A stretch of DNA of 64,000 nucleotides from Saprospiraceae bacterium (lineage in GTDB: Bacteria > Bacteroidota > Bacteroidia > Chitinophagales > Saprospiraceae). The position numbers and the translations under genes were made by a program. Where the stretch lies: positions 968,501 through 1,032,500 of the forward strand of contig JADJWV010000002.1 of assembly GCA_016716185.1 (NCBI GenBank). Direction: 5' to 3'. How positions within the stretch are numbered: position 1 is the first letter of the stretch; the number at the start of each line of letters is the position of its first letter. This document shows, in pieces, positions 55,156 to 64,000 of the stretch. The notes beneath the pieces are model-generated. The model did not search any database, was not told where the DNA came from, and worked only from the letters and a program-made list of their open reading frames with translations.

Positions 55156-56886
55156 ATGATAAAATTGGGAAATTTCAAGTTTAGTTTTCTGTTGGTTTTG
55201 ACTCTTTTAAATTGTCCGGACGCATTGATTGCTGATCCGTTTGATTCCGTTTTTAAGATCCCCCATCCCGACAGAATCAGAATGCTAGACCACACGTATC
55301 ATATCTTTTTTAAAGATAAGGCGGAATCTGAGCGTCTTTCCGGGTTGGAAAAATTGATGTTAAGAGCAAAGGAACTTGATGATGATGCGTCGTTGATATT
55401 GCTGGATGCCCACCTGACAGCAAGAGTGTTGGCCCAGGACTCTGCAAACCAAGCGAAGTACTTGAGACGATTGAGAGATCTGGTCATCCGCTCTCATGCG
55501 ATGAACCATGTTGTTTTGGAGATTCACCTGCTCACGATTTTGGCTGACAACAATAGAGAAGCAGGCCGGTCTGGTTCGGCTTTCACCTATTTCTTTAGAT
55601 TAAATGAATTGATAAAACAAATACCTGACAATTTATTGCCAAGGGGAAGAAATGGAATGGTTTATGATCTTGCCCGTTCACTTTATACGATTGGCGATGA
55701 TCAGAGAGCAAGGAATTTTATGGAATCAAACACATTGTTGAACGAACAAACGCATAGTTCTATGATGCTTTGTGATTTACTTTCTCAGGTGTGTTGGAGA
55801 ACGGATGATTATGCTTGCTCAAGAACGTATATTTTAAAAGGAATGAAGATCTATGAGTTATCGGATACTAATAATTGGTTCTTTAATGGATGGAGGGGAA
55901 TCTTTTGGGGCAATTGGGCCAAAATATTATGGAGTGAAAAGAAATATCAAATGGCAATCCCGGAACTTCGTGCTGCAATTGAAGTCGTTCGGGAAGCAAA
56001 TCTTCAGGACAATGTGAGCACTTTTGGTTTGATCCTGACCGATTGCTATGTACGCACAAATCAAATAGAATTGGCGAATGCCCTTTTGCAGAAAATTAAA
56101 AATGATATCCTGCAGAAAGGTACGACCCGCGATAAAATAGATTTATATAAATTGTTATTGACCGTTAAAAATTCTTCCACAACGGTTCAGCAATCGCTGT
56201 TGTGGATGGATTCCTTGGACCATCAAAAAACACTCTTGTTCAACGAAATTCAATTGAATCAGCAGGCCCGGAAAGAATTTGAACAAGAATTAACAGATTA
56301 TATGCTGAGTGAAAAATCCATGTCCGATAAAATCAGAAATCAAATCCTATTGAGAAATTCCTTATTAACAATCGTATGTGTGTTGTTTGTTGTTGGAAGT
56401 TCTCTGGTCTTTGTGAAACACCAGCAAGTCCGAAAAGAAAAGGTTAGAGCAGAGGCCATACGCATCCAAGGCGAAATGGAATTGCAAAGTGCCCGGCAAG
56501 AACTTGACAAATTTAAAGCCATGTTGATCCAAAGAAATCGCGAGTTGGAACAGGCTCTTTTGCATCAAACCAACGAGTCAGACCATTCGATTTTAGAGTC
56601 CATGAAAAATACGACGATCCTTACAGAAGATGGTTGGAATAGTTTTAAAGGGATCTTTGACAAAGTATACGTAGGTTATCGAAAACGGCTGAAGGATCAA
56701 ATTCCCGTATTGACTCCGGCTGAAGAACGGTATCTTTCCCTGGTCAAGCTCGAACTTAACGTAAAAGAAATAGCCGCAACCCTGGGTGTAGGCACTGGAG
56801 CCATCAGGACTTTGAAAAGCAGATTGATTCAGAAGATTAAATTGCCTGACGGAATTGACATTGAAAAATTTCTGCAAACTTTCTGA
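55156..56886 (+). CDS. Membrane-anchored TPR-like protein with LuxR-type HTH
   Basis: The start at 55156 (MIKLGNFKFSFLLVLTLL) gives 576 residues with a signal peptide ending DALIA; ATGs at 55105 or 55111 are possible. A helical, TPR-like region outside the cytoplasm (about 30-390) is followed by one transmembrane helix (LLTIVCVLFVVGSSLVFV, about 405-422), a coiled coil (about 425-480) and a C-terminal HTH (LTPAEERYLSLVKLELNVKEIAATLGVGTGAIRTLKSRL). It would sense something in the periplasm and regulate genes directly from the membrane. Divergent from msrA, 60 bp apart. Confidence 0.8.
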   Translation: MIKLGNFKFSFLLVLTLLNCPDALIADPFDSVFKIPHPDRIRMLDHTYHIFFKDKAESERLSGLEKLMLRAKELDDDASLILLDAHLTARVLAQDSANQAKYLRRLRDLVIRSHAMNHVVLEIHLLTILADNNREAGRSGSAFTYFFRLNELIKQIPDNLLPRGRNGMVYDLARSLYTIGDDQRARNFMESNTLLNEQTHSSMMLCDLLSQVCWRTDDYACSRTYILKGMKIYELSDTNNWFFNGWRGIFWGNWAKILWSEKKYQMAIPELRAAIEVVREANLQDNVSTFGLILTDCYVRTNQIELANALLQKIKNDILQKGTTRDKIDLYKLLLTVKNSSTTVQQSLLWMDSLDHQKTLLFNEIQLNQQARKEFEQELTDYMLSEKSMSDKIRNQILLRNSLLTIVCVLFVVGSSLVFVKHQQVRKEKVRAEAIRIQGEMELQSARQELDKFKAMLIQRNRELEQALLHQTNESDHSILESMKNTTILTEDGWNSFKGIFDKVYVGYRKRLKDQIPVLTPAEERYLSLVKLELNVKEIAATLGVGTGAIRTLKSRLIQKIKLPDGIDIEKFLQTF

Positions 56887-56895
56887 TTGGGTCCT

Positions 56896-58122
56896 TTACT
56901 CAAAATATATTTTTCCGGTAACAATTGATTTTTCGGTTTGGATGATGAGTAAAAACAACCCTCTGCCATAATCTGATTTCTTAAAAATCAATTCCTGATT
57001 TTCTGATGATTTCCCTTTATGCAACATTCTTCCAAAAGGATCCTGAATGCTCCATAGGCAGTTTCCGATTTTTTCACCGACTTTTACCTGAACAAATTCA
57101 ATGGAAGGGTTTGGAAAAATTTTCAGATCAGCCAGTTGTTCGCGTTCATCTTGAACGTCTACCGTTACAGATCGCTTAAAGAATTCCCAGAACAATTCAG
57201 CTTCAACAGGAGGATTTGACAAGTTCGATAAATAATTGCTTCCGTTGAAATATTCATGTTCCAAACCATGGTATATACTCCACCGAAAAAATGCGGGAGC
57301 CTCGCCCGGAAGAGTTTTTGTAAATGTGTAGTGAATTGCATATTCTGCAGAATCTTTGGAATATTGGTTGGTTAATCCCATGCTGCCGAGATGATTTTTT
57401 AAATTGTTTGCATTGTACAAAAGGGCAGAATCGTTAAAAGGACAAGGCCGACCCAAGCGGTCGATGAAATTATGATCATGAGTACCTCTGATGGCCCACG
57501 TTGGAACTTTTGGATTCATCGGGAAGGAGTCCCGGTCATCTAGATTTCCACTTCCACATCCTATCGCAGCAAATACTCCGGGCATATCGATACTCAATTT
57601 GGGAACCATGGTCCCGCCGGAGGAAAATCCTGTTGCAAAAACTTTTTTTAAATTTATGGGAAGGGTCGTTGCAATCGTATCAATCATCTTATAAAAAAAT
57701 GGGAGATCGCTGCGCAAAGTATCACCTGGACATAAGACCGATGCGGTATTGCCATGGCTCCATTTGGTAACAGTGCCTTCGGTGGTGCAATACACCAGCG
57801 CCGTAGGAAACACCACGATAAATTTTTCCTTTTCCGCAATTTCTTTCCATTGAGAATGGTTGTAGAAAAGCAGGCCATCTTGATTGGTTCCATGTAGCAT
57901 AAAAACCAAAGGATAGCCTCCGACCGGAATGCCGCCTGAGGGTTTGAATACTATGAACTCTCGTATTTCGCCGGCAACGGTCATCGTTACATCTATTCGC
58001 TGCTGACCATTTACTGAATTGCTGAAAATTATGCTTGATATAAGGAGGCAAAACAGGACGATGCATTTCTTAATCTGGAAGTAGTTAATAATTAAATCTT
58101 GGAAATTGAATAAATGATTCAT
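56896..58122 (-). CDS. Secreted PHB-depolymerase/feruloyl-esterase-type hydrolase with T9SS domain (copy 1)
   Basis: A 408-residue alpha/beta hydrolase. A signal peptide ending VNGQ, LVFMLHGTNQDGLLF (oxyanion region), nucleophile in ATGFSSGGTM (G-F-S-S-G), Asp in RGTHDHNF and His in HGLEHEYFNG give an intact triad. The C-terminus is a T9SS sorting domain (IFPNPSIEFVQVKV). It belongs to the esterase_phb/LpqC-like group; the substrate (polyester or acetylated/feruloylated polysaccharide) is not decided by sequence. It is the last of three tandem paralogues. Confidence 0.88.
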   Translation of the reverse strand: MNHLFNFQDLIINYFQIKKCIVLFCLLISSIIFSNSVNGQQRIDVTMTVAGEIREFIVFKPSGGIPVGGYPLVFMLHGTNQDGLLFYNHSQWKEIAEKEKFIVVFPTALVYCTTEGTVTKWSHGNTASVLCPGDTLRSDLPFFYKMIDTIATTLPINLKKVFATGFSSGGTMVPKLSIDMPGVFAAIGCGSGNLDDRDSFPMNPKVPTWAIRGTHDHNFIDRLGRPCPFNDSALLYNANNLKNHLGSMGLTNQYSKDSAEYAIHYTFTKTLPGEAPAFFRWSIYHGLEHEYFNGSNYLSNLSNPPVEAELFWEFFKRSVTVDVQDEREQLADLKIFPNPSIEFVQVKVGEKIGNCLWSIQDPFGRMLHKGKSSENQELIFKKSDYGRGLFLLIIQTEKSIVTGKIYFE

Positions 58123-58228
58123 TGTGTACTTCTGGGTTAAATTTTTGTAATTATTATTTCATAATTGAAGATAGAAATGGTCGACTTTCATGCATTGGGA
58201 TGAAGTGGTCATGTTAAGGATGCGGAAA

Positions 58229-59407
58229 TCACTTTGGTAACATTTGAATTTTTTGAGCAAACCGTCCATATTCAGTTAGAATAACGAGTATGCATATGCC
58301 CTGAAGGCTCTCTGTATGCTCTATTATTAATTCTTTCGTTTGGTGAGCTTCGCCGAATGTCAATGTTTTGCCAAATGCATCCTTCAACGTCCAATTTAAA
58401 TGTGAAGCGCTTTTGTTCAATCTTATATGTAAGGGGCCTTTTAGCGGATTTGGGAAAACATCAAACGAAAAAGACGTCTTTGATGGAGCTATCGGATTTG
58501 CATCAACGAGTACTGAATTTTTAAAGAATTCCCAGAATATTTTTGCAGCCTCAAAAGGATAATTATTTCCATTTGGATATACATGGTACATTCCTTTGGC
58601 GATGGTGAACCTGTAAAGCTGGCTATTTTCACCCGGTTGATCTTGCGAAAAGTCGTATGTTTTTGTAATGGCAGTTTCCGTTTTCTTAAAATCCTGCGTG
58701 AGTCCCTGGCAACCCAGCATTCTGTTGATGTGGTTTTTCAGATAAATGATTGAAGAGTCCTCGCCATAAGGGATGCTGGTGAATGGATCTTTGATAATTT
58801 TTTCATCAAGAGTTCCTTCCATCATCCAGACCGGAATCCGCTTCAGAGGAGTTGTAGAATCTCCTCTTGCCAGAAATGCTCCGGAACCGGCACAAGCAGC
58901 AAACACGTCTCCGGCATCAATAGCTAATTTGTGAATCATTTGACTTCCGTTTGAGAATCCCGAAGCAAAAATCATGGAGCTGTTGACAGAAATTGAATCC
59001 GAAATGATTTGGATTAATTTTTTAAGAAAATTTATATCGTTTACATAATCCTGAGGAACACCGGAACAAGGATGATCCGTCACCCCTGCACATACCCATC
59101 GTCTGTTGTTTTCTTCCATCCCGTCATCTGTATAACACCATTCCAATGCAGTTGGGAATACGGTTATGAAATTCTCGGATTCCCCTAATTCCTTCCAACC
59201 CGAGTTTTCATAAAATTCCTGACCATTCTGAGCAGTGCCATGCAACATGAATACCAAAGGATATCCGCCTGTTGGCGCAACCTGAGATGGAATAGAAATT
59301 ATGGCTTCTCTGAAATGGCCTTCCATTGGAAACCGGACATCAATCCGTTTTTGCCCGTTGGATGAAAGGCTGAGTGTCACAAAAAGAAGTAAGAGATGTA
59401 TTTTCAT
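58229..59407 (-). CDS. Secreted PHB-depolymerase/feruloyl-esterase-type hydrolase with T9SS domain (copy 2)
   Basis: The ATG at 59407 (MKIHLLLLFVTLS) gives 392 residues; the longer frame from 59443 overlaps the previous gene. Signal peptide ending SNGQ, LVFMLHGTAQNGQEF, nucleophile GFSNGSQM, Asp in EGTLDEKI and His in AKGMYHVYPNG. The sorting domain begins VFPNPLKGPLHIRL. It is closer to copy 3 than to copy 1 (shared VRFP start and AKGM-H motif). Confidence 0.88.
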   Translation of the reverse strand: MKIHLLLLFVTLSLSSNGQKRIDVRFPMEGHFREAIISIPSQVAPTGGYPLVFMLHGTAQNGQEFYENSGWKELGESENFITVFPTALEWCYTDDGMEENNRRWVCAGVTDHPCSGVPQDYVNDINFLKKLIQIISDSISVNSSMIFASGFSNGSQMIHKLAIDAGDVFAACAGSGAFLARGDSTTPLKRIPVWMMEGTLDEKIIKDPFTSIPYGEDSSIIYLKNHINRMLGCQGLTQDFKKTETAITKTYDFSQDQPGENSQLYRFTIAKGMYHVYPNGNNYPFEAAKIFWEFFKNSVLVDANPIAPSKTSFSFDVFPNPLKGPLHIRLNKSASHLNWTLKDAFGKTLTFGEAHQTKELIIEHTESLQGICILVILTEYGRFAQKIQMLPK

Positions 59408-59424
59408 TTGGACAGATTGTAGTT

Positions 59425-60612
59425 CTAACGGGAGTAATTGCAAAATTGAATTTTCTGACTTGCGATTTCAAGTCCGGAATGAATTTGTAAAATGTATATG
59501 CCGGAAAGTCCTTTTGTAGAATTGAGCTGAAAATGATCTGTAGGACTCAACACACCTGTGTCAATCTGCCGGCCCAATGCATCCATCAATTTCCAGCTCG
59601 CATTCGAAGCGAATTTGTTGAGATGGACCTGTACAATTCCTTCAGATGGATTTGGATAAGCATTAATGGAAAGTGATGCGTTTGTTTTTTCCGTGTGCTT
59701 CGTTCCAACGCTTACAGATCCTTTAAAAAATTCCCAAAACTTTCTGGGCCCATTAAAAAAATAATTGCTGCCATTCGGAAATTCATGCGTCATCCCTTTA
59801 GCCAAAGTAAATAGGTAAGGAGCAGCTATTTCTCCCGGACTACTCGTTAAAAATTGATAAGTGTGTAGGCTATCTGTTTCCTTTTTGATAAAGGAACCAT
59901 CAAGTCCCTGACTACCCAATGTTCTGCGCAATGGACCCTTTAGATATCCTAAAATTGAATCTCCGCCGAATGGCAATTCAGTATATGGAGGAACAATAAA
60001 CCGATCATCCAGACTGCCTACCATCGTCCACAGTGGGATCCTTTTTACCGGGCGTGCTGAATCGGATTGCGCCAAAACAGAACTTGCGCCCGCAACTGCA
60101 GAAAACACATCACCGGCATCAACCGCCAATTTGTGGATCATCGAACAACCGTTTGAGAATCCGCAGGCAAAGATCATGGACCGGTTGACCGGCAAACTAT
60201 CTGCGATCAGCTTTGCCAGCAGTTTTAAAAATTTAACATCATCTACATAATTTTGTGGAGCACCTGAGCAAGGATAATCAGTGACATTTCCATTGATCCA
60301 ACGGGTATTGTGCTTTTCAATACCATCTTCAACAAAACACCAGCTCAGAGAAGAAGGAAATACCGTTATAAAATTTTCTTCTTCGCCCAATTCCTTCCAA
60401 CCGGAAATATTGTAAAATTTTTCACCATCCCCGCTGGTACCATGCAACATATATACGATTGGATAACCTCCGGGTGGAGGGGGGGTGCTGGGTTGAACGA
60501 TGATGCTTTCGCGCATATGGCCATCCAATGGGAAGCGGACATCATAACGTCGCTGACTGTTTAATGTGAATACGGTCAGAAAAGTAAAACCGATTGTAAA
60601 AATTCTTTTCAT
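59425..60612 (-). CDS. Secreted PHB-depolymerase/feruloyl-esterase-type hydrolase with T9SS domain (copy 3)
   Basis: The ATG at 60612 (MKRIFTIGFTFLTVF) gives 395 residues with a signal peptide ending LNSQ; an ATG 18 codons upstream would run into the operator region. IVYMLHGTSGDGEKF, nucleophile GFSNGCSM, Asp in VGSLDDRF and His in AKGMTHEFPNG are present, then a sorting domain (AYPNPSEGIVQVHL). It is the first gene of the esterase run and faces the kinase gene across the two palindromes at 60663-60715. Confidence 0.88.
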   Translation of the reverse strand: MKRIFTIGFTFLTVFTLNSQRRYDVRFPLDGHMRESIIVQPSTPPPPGGYPIVYMLHGTSGDGEKFYNISGWKELGEEENFITVFPSSLSWCFVEDGIEKHNTRWINGNVTDYPCSGAPQNYVDDVKFLKLLAKLIADSLPVNRSMIFACGFSNGCSMIHKLAVDAGDVFSAVAGASSVLAQSDSARPVKRIPLWTMVGSLDDRFIVPPYTELPFGGDSILGYLKGPLRRTLGSQGLDGSFIKKETDSLHTYQFLTSSPGEIAAPYLFTLAKGMTHEFPNGSNYFFNGPRKFWEFFKGSVSVGTKHTEKTNASLSINAYPNPSEGIVQVHLNKFASNASWKLMDALGRQIDTGVLSPTDHFQLNSTKGLSGIYILQIHSGLEIASQKIQFCNYSR

Positions 60613-60662
60613 GTAGTTGTGATTTGATGGAACAAATTTAGAAAGCAAGGCATAGAATGGAT

Positions 60663-60678
60663 TCACCCTTAGGGGTGA
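60663..60678. promoter_or_regulatory. Palindromic operator candidate 1
   Basis: TCACCCTTAGGGGTGA is a 16-bp palindrome with one mismatch pair. It lies 50 bp upstream of the esterase copy 3 ATG (60612). A second, very similar site lies 37 bp away (centre to centre). Probably the binding site of a dimeric regulator, possibly the adjacent response regulator. Confidence 0.6.
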
Positions 60679-60699
60679 TTTTGACGGAGTCTTGCAATA

Positions 60700-60715
60700 T
60701 CACCCTTAAGGGTTA
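60700..60715. promoter_or_regulatory. Palindromic operator candidate 2
   Basis: TCACCCTTAAGGGTTA shares TCACCCTT and GGGT with site 1. It sits about 23 bp upstream of the TATCTTTG promoter element of the kinase gene, at the place where a -33 element would be expected. Confidence 0.6.
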
Positions 60716-60737
60716 CTGGTAACACCAGTCTGCATCC

Positions 60738-60745
60738 TATCTTTG
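60738..60745 (+). promoter_or_regulatory. Bacteroidota -7 promoter element of the kinase gene
   Basis: TATCTTTG fits TAnnTTTG, 20 bp upstream of the TTG start of the histidine kinase gene, giving a very short leader. No -33 TTTG is visible; the palindrome is near that position instead, which points to activator-dependent transcription. Confidence 0.5.
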
Positions 60746-60765
60746 AAATCAAATAACGGAAACCT

Positions 60766-62823
60766 TTGTTGGCGCGGTATCTCATTTTTAGTTGGTTTAT
60801 TCTTGGGTGCACATCGCTCCATACAATTTATGCACAGGATACCATTCAACCTACCGACCGCGAGCAATTGAAAACTTCAGCGATGCGCTGGATAAAGTCT
60901 GATCCGGACAGGGCCATTTCGGTTTTTGAAAATTGGGCACGTCGTTACCACTTGTTTTCACAATCGGGAATGGAAGATTTATGCCATGTGTTTCAGGCTC
61001 AGGCGTACATCGACATCGGGCGTCCGGAAGATGCCAGTCAACTTTTGAACAAACTGATTCTGCAAGCAGAGCCTTTTTCCAAAGCAATGGCTTATAAGAC
61101 TCTGGCAAATATTGATTTCAGAAATGGAAGATTTTTCAGCTCTACTGTCAAAATAAGATCTGCTATGGAGCTGGCCAAAGCACAGCAGGAAGAAGAATTG
61201 ATCGCTGAATTGCAGGAAGATTTAGCCCTGGTTTTTGATAAAATCAGCAAACCGGATAAAGCCATACAGTTTTATAGTCGTTCCTTGCAACTTTTTACGA
61301 AGCTCGACAAAAGACCGGCCATGCAAAAAAATGCATTGGCTCTGGGTAGAATTTATTTGAATCTGGAAAAATTGGATTCAGCACACTACTTCATCCAGCA
61401 GAGTCTTGATCTGGCCAATCAGGAAAATTTAAAAACTGAACTTTTTGAGTCAAAGATCGAATTGGGCAATTATTATTTTCTTAAAAATGAGTTTGCGAAA
61501 CTGGAAAATTTAGTACGCGATTTCGAAACGGCAGAACACCGTCCTGTCGATCATTTTTTAAAAGTAAAGTTTTATGTTCTCAAGGGAAAACATGCAATGG
61601 CTGTAAACTCAGAAGATCAAGCATTGCAGGAATTTAATAAGGCCGAAGCGCTGTCGCACCAGGGTTTTACCCCATTTATCGATTATTACATCAAATCCAA
61701 TTTGGCAGACGCCTATTATCGCAAAGGAAATATAGCCAAAGCTTATGAGCTGGTGAAATACCTCAATCACAACAGCACGAGTTACTCCAGTAAAGAAAAT
61801 CAAAAACTGGCGGAGTCGATTGTTCAAAGTTCTGAAGTGAATATTCGGGATCGGGAGATCGACTATTTAAAAATTGTGAACCAGTTGAATGAAGAAAAGT
61901 TGAAGCGCGAATTGTTGATGCAGGAAAATTTGAGGAGAGAAAATGAATTAAAGGATTTAAGCTTACAGCAGGAGCAGTTATTAATGAATGCTTCTCAACG
62001 GGAAAAAGCCTTGCAATCCGAACAACTGGAAAAAGAGAAGGCACTCAATCAGTCCTTGTTGCGAGAAAACGAATGGAGGCAAGCTACAATTCGCGATGAA
62101 CGCCAGTTTCAAACCTTTTTATGGCTGGGAATCGTTTTACTTTTGATTTTAGCTCTGGTGATCTTTTATTTATTCAGGAAGCAACAGGAAAAAAATGAAA
62201 TTATCACCAAGCAGTCAAAAGATCTTGAATTTGTGAATAAGGAAGTGCATCATCGCGTTAAAAATAATTTGCAGGTCATATCCAGTTTACTGGATTTGCA
62301 ATCGCAGTATACGCAGGATAAAGCCTATGAAGGTTTATTAAGGGAGAGCAAACACCGGGTGCAATCCATGGCATTTATCCATCAAAACTTATACGAATCA
62401 ACCGGAATGAATATGGTGGATATGCCGAATTATATTCAAAATTTGATCGGGCATTTGGTGACAGCCTATCAAAAGGATGATGAACATGTGGTCGTTGATG
62501 TCCAGGTTGATCCCATCCATTTGCATATGGATACGGTCGTTTCTATTGGAATGATCATCAATGAATTGGTTACCAATTCGATGAAATATGCATTTGTAAA
62601 CCGACCGGATGGAAGGGTGAAAGTGAGTTTACAGTCCGTTGGTGAAATGTTTCGATTGGTTGTCGAAGATAATGGTGTGGGTCTGCCGGAACCAGTTCAT
62701 TTGGCATCCTCGACAAGTTTTGGTTATAAGATGATTCGTGCATTTGTGCAAAAACTGAAAGGAAACATTTCGATTAACCGCGAACAGGGTACGCATGTTA
62801 GCATAGAATTTAAGAAACGCTGA
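60766..62823 (+). CDS. TPR sensor histidine kinase, HisKA_2 type
   Basis: A 685-residue sensor. The start must be TTG (60766 or 60769), because an in-frame TAA lies at 60754-60756 and no ATG occurs before the signal peptide. Signal peptide ending TIYAQ, TPR-like helices (about 30-355), coiled coil (about 365-440), a transmembrane helix (about 447-467), then HisKA_2 with the phospho-acceptor region EVHHRVKNNLQVISSLLDLQ (H495/H496) and a HATPase domain (NELVTNSMKYAF, DNGVGLP, GTHVSIEF). It is followed after 5 bp by its likely partner response regulator. Confidence 0.93.
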   Translation: MLARYLIFSWFILGCTSLHTIYAQDTIQPTDREQLKTSAMRWIKSDPDRAISVFENWARRYHLFSQSGMEDLCHVFQAQAYIDIGRPEDASQLLNKLILQAEPFSKAMAYKTLANIDFRNGRFFSSTVKIRSAMELAKAQQEEELIAELQEDLALVFDKISKPDKAIQFYSRSLQLFTKLDKRPAMQKNALALGRIYLNLEKLDSAHYFIQQSLDLANQENLKTELFESKIELGNYYFLKNEFAKLENLVRDFETAEHRPVDHFLKVKFYVLKGKHAMAVNSEDQALQEFNKAEALSHQGFTPFIDYYIKSNLADAYYRKGNIAKAYELVKYLNHNSTSYSSKENQKLAESIVQSSEVNIRDREIDYLKIVNQLNEEKLKRELLMQENLRRENELKDLSLQQEQLLMNASQREKALQSEQLEKEKALNQSLLRENEWRQATIRDERQFQTFLWLGIVLLLILALVIFYLFRKQQEKNEIITKQSKDLEFVNKEVHHRVKNNLQVISSLLDLQSQYTQDKAYEGLLRESKHRVQSMAFIHQNLYESTGMNMVDMPNYIQNLIGHLVTAYQKDDEHVVVDVQVDPIHLHMDTVVSIGMIINELVTNSMKYAFVNRPDGRVKVSLQSVGEMFRLVVEDNGVGLPEPVHLASSTSFGYKMIRAFVQKLKGNISINREQGTHVSIEFKKR

Positions 62824-62828
62824 ATACA

Positions 62829-63467
62829 ATGGAAGAACTCAATTATAAAGTTCGCGTGCTGATTGTGGAAGACGAACCACTCATTGCTGAAAATATCGCG
62901 ATGTATTTAAATAATCATGATTACGAAGTGGCGGGAATCGCTTATGACTATGAAGATGGGATCATGAAACTGGAAAATGACAAGCCCGATATTGTCTTGC
63001 TCGATATCAATCTGGATGGTGAGTTGGACGGGATTGATTTGGGCAAATACATACATGAAAAAATAATGATCCCATTTGTTTTTTTAAGTTCTTATTCGGA
63101 CAAAAGCACCCTGGAAAGAGCCAAGCAGGTTCAGCCTTCAGGATACCTGGTGAAACCCTTTCACGAGAAGTCGCTGTTGACGACACTGGAAATATCATTG
63201 AATAATTTTGCGCTTCATTCAAATCCCATGTTGGAGGAGTTGAACATGCAGAAAATTAATGCGGGACTTGCCGATCCTTTATCGCAGCGCGAATTCGAGG
63301 TTCTGCAGCTGATTTATGCCGGGAAAACCAACCAACAAATAGCCAGGGATTTATTTATTTCCTTAAATACCCTCAAAAGACATATTAATAATTCTTATAT
63401 GCGTTTAGAGGTGAGTTTCAGGACTTCAGCTATAAAAAAGTTGAGAGAATTGATGCGAGCAAAATAA
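62829..63467 (+). CDS. LuxR/NarL-type response regulator
   Basis: A 212-residue two-domain regulator. The receiver domain has the acidic pair E14-D15, phospho-acceptor D59 (VLLDINL) and K109 (YLVKPF). The C-terminal LuxR HTH is LSQREFEVLQLIYAGKTNQQIARDLFISLNTLKRHI. It is 5 bp downstream of the kinase and so most likely its partner. A dimeric LuxR-type HTH fits the 16-bp palindromes at 60663-60715 (inference). Confidence 0.94.
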   Translation: MEELNYKVRVLIVEDEPLIAENIAMYLNNHDYEVAGIAYDYEDGIMKLENDKPDIVLLDINLDGELDGIDLGKYIHEKIMIPFVFLSSYSDKSTLERAKQVQPSGYLVKPFHEKSLLTTLEISLNNFALHSNPMLEELNMQKINAGLADPLSQREFEVLQLIYAGKTNQQIARDLFISLNTLKRHINNSYMRLEVSFRTSAIKKLRELMRAK

Positions 63468-64000
63468 ATAAGTCAAATGCATAATGGATGATGGATGATG
63501 GATGAAGGATGATGGATAATGCATAATGATTATGCCTTAAGCCTTGTAGCTAAGAAACTGGATTCCATTGCATGAATTGGGATAATAGAGGGTATGGAAT
63601 GGATGTTGCATAGTAAGTTAATTTTTCGACGGATACAATAGACTTCTGACTTGAGTCTTACGCCTCCGGCCTTTAATTGATGGGGCAAAGATTAAAGAGT
63701 AAAGTAAAGAGAATGGAGCATAATAATGATTTTATCAAATTATAATACTCCTCCTGTAATTTTCTGCAAGTTCCCCGGCTGAACGGCTTGAATATTTCGA
63801 ATTTCAAATTGATCAATTCAGACGGACAGGAGCGGGACCTAAGTTGTATTTAGTTCCACGCGAATGCCGGGAACTAACAAATGGACTTATGAACTTTCAT
63901 AATCATCGAAACATCATAAAGTCTAATTACCAGGGAAATCATCGATACTAACAAACGTTAACTTCACAACGAAGAACTAACAGCCAACATCTAGCCAAAT
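63468..64000. other. Intergenic region with heptamer run at its start
   Basis: About 50 bp of GGATGAT-type 7-bp units lie at 63481-63527. A TAAC-AAAC-GTTA palindrome near 63949-63960 resembles the hairpins in the other arrays. No gene is recognised in the rest; the next gene must start beyond the window. Confidence 0.5.

Overview
The window looks like a chromosomal segment of a Bacteroidota bacterium, most likely of the Saprospiria/Saprospiraceae type. Support comes from many secreted proteins ending in type IX secretion (T9SS) sorting domains, HYR-rich giant surface proteins, SprB-like repeats, DUF3667, an S46 dipeptidyl-peptidase, HisKA_2-type signalling, and promoters of the Bacteroidota form TAnnTTTG. 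The species assignment is inference. No rRNA, tRNA, phage or CRISPR locus was seen.

Region 1 (1-17.4 kb) holds three tandem giant surface proteins on the + strand. Each has a different N-terminal module (a partly seen domain, a G8/beta-helix-like domain plus an eight-unit HYR array, and a C-type-lectin-like domain set inside an HYR domain). All three share a long C-terminal stalk with a dockerin-like pair of helices, a cohesin-like domain and a T9SS sorting domain. The stalks of genes 2 and 3 are nearly identical over 2.85 kb, apart from one dense patch of differences that looks like gene conversion. Strong terminators separate the genes, and genes 2 and 3 each have a TAnnTTTG element. An M36 metalloprotease follows (17.5-20.8 kb).

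Region 2 (20.7-29.2 kb) is a minus-strand run: DUF4403 lipoprotein, acetyl-CoA synthetase, sterol-desaturase-like hydroxylase, small membrane protein, OsmC, thioredoxin, rhodanese, an MBL-rhodanese (persulfide dioxygenase-like) protein and a Crp/Fnr regulator. The upper part reads as a reactive-sulfur or peroxide handling cluster. It is interrupted by octamer and heptamer repeat arrays.

Region 3 (29.3-40 kb) holds small membrane and outer-membrane proteins, a BNR/SprB T9SS protein and a DUF3667 protein. It also holds a REP-type palindrome array (about 0.7 kb) next to an IS200-like/RAYT transposase, and an S46 peptidase with the Arg typical of DPP11.

Region 4 (40-48.3 kb, minus strand) contains a T9SS protein, an MsbA-like ABC exporter, accC-accB-efp, an OmpA protein with thrombospondin type 3 repeats, and a short asparaginase. 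Region 5 (48.5-55.1 kb) has a T9SS protein, a YkuK-like protein, a DUF255 thioredoxin-fold lipoprotein, a PlsC-like acyltransferase, and msrA/msrB.

Region 6 (55.1-63.5 kb) has a membrane-anchored HTH regulator, three tandem PHB-depolymerase-type secreted esterases, and a divergent HisKA_2 kinase/LuxR-type response regulator pair. Two palindromes (TCACCCTTAAGGGTGA type) lie between the esterases and the kinase and may let the regulator control both.

Many intergenic gaps hold arrays of 7- or 8-bp units, small hairpins and 50-58 bp inverted-repeat elements. Three genes have their TAG stop inside such an array. Together these look like an undescribed family of intergenic elements.
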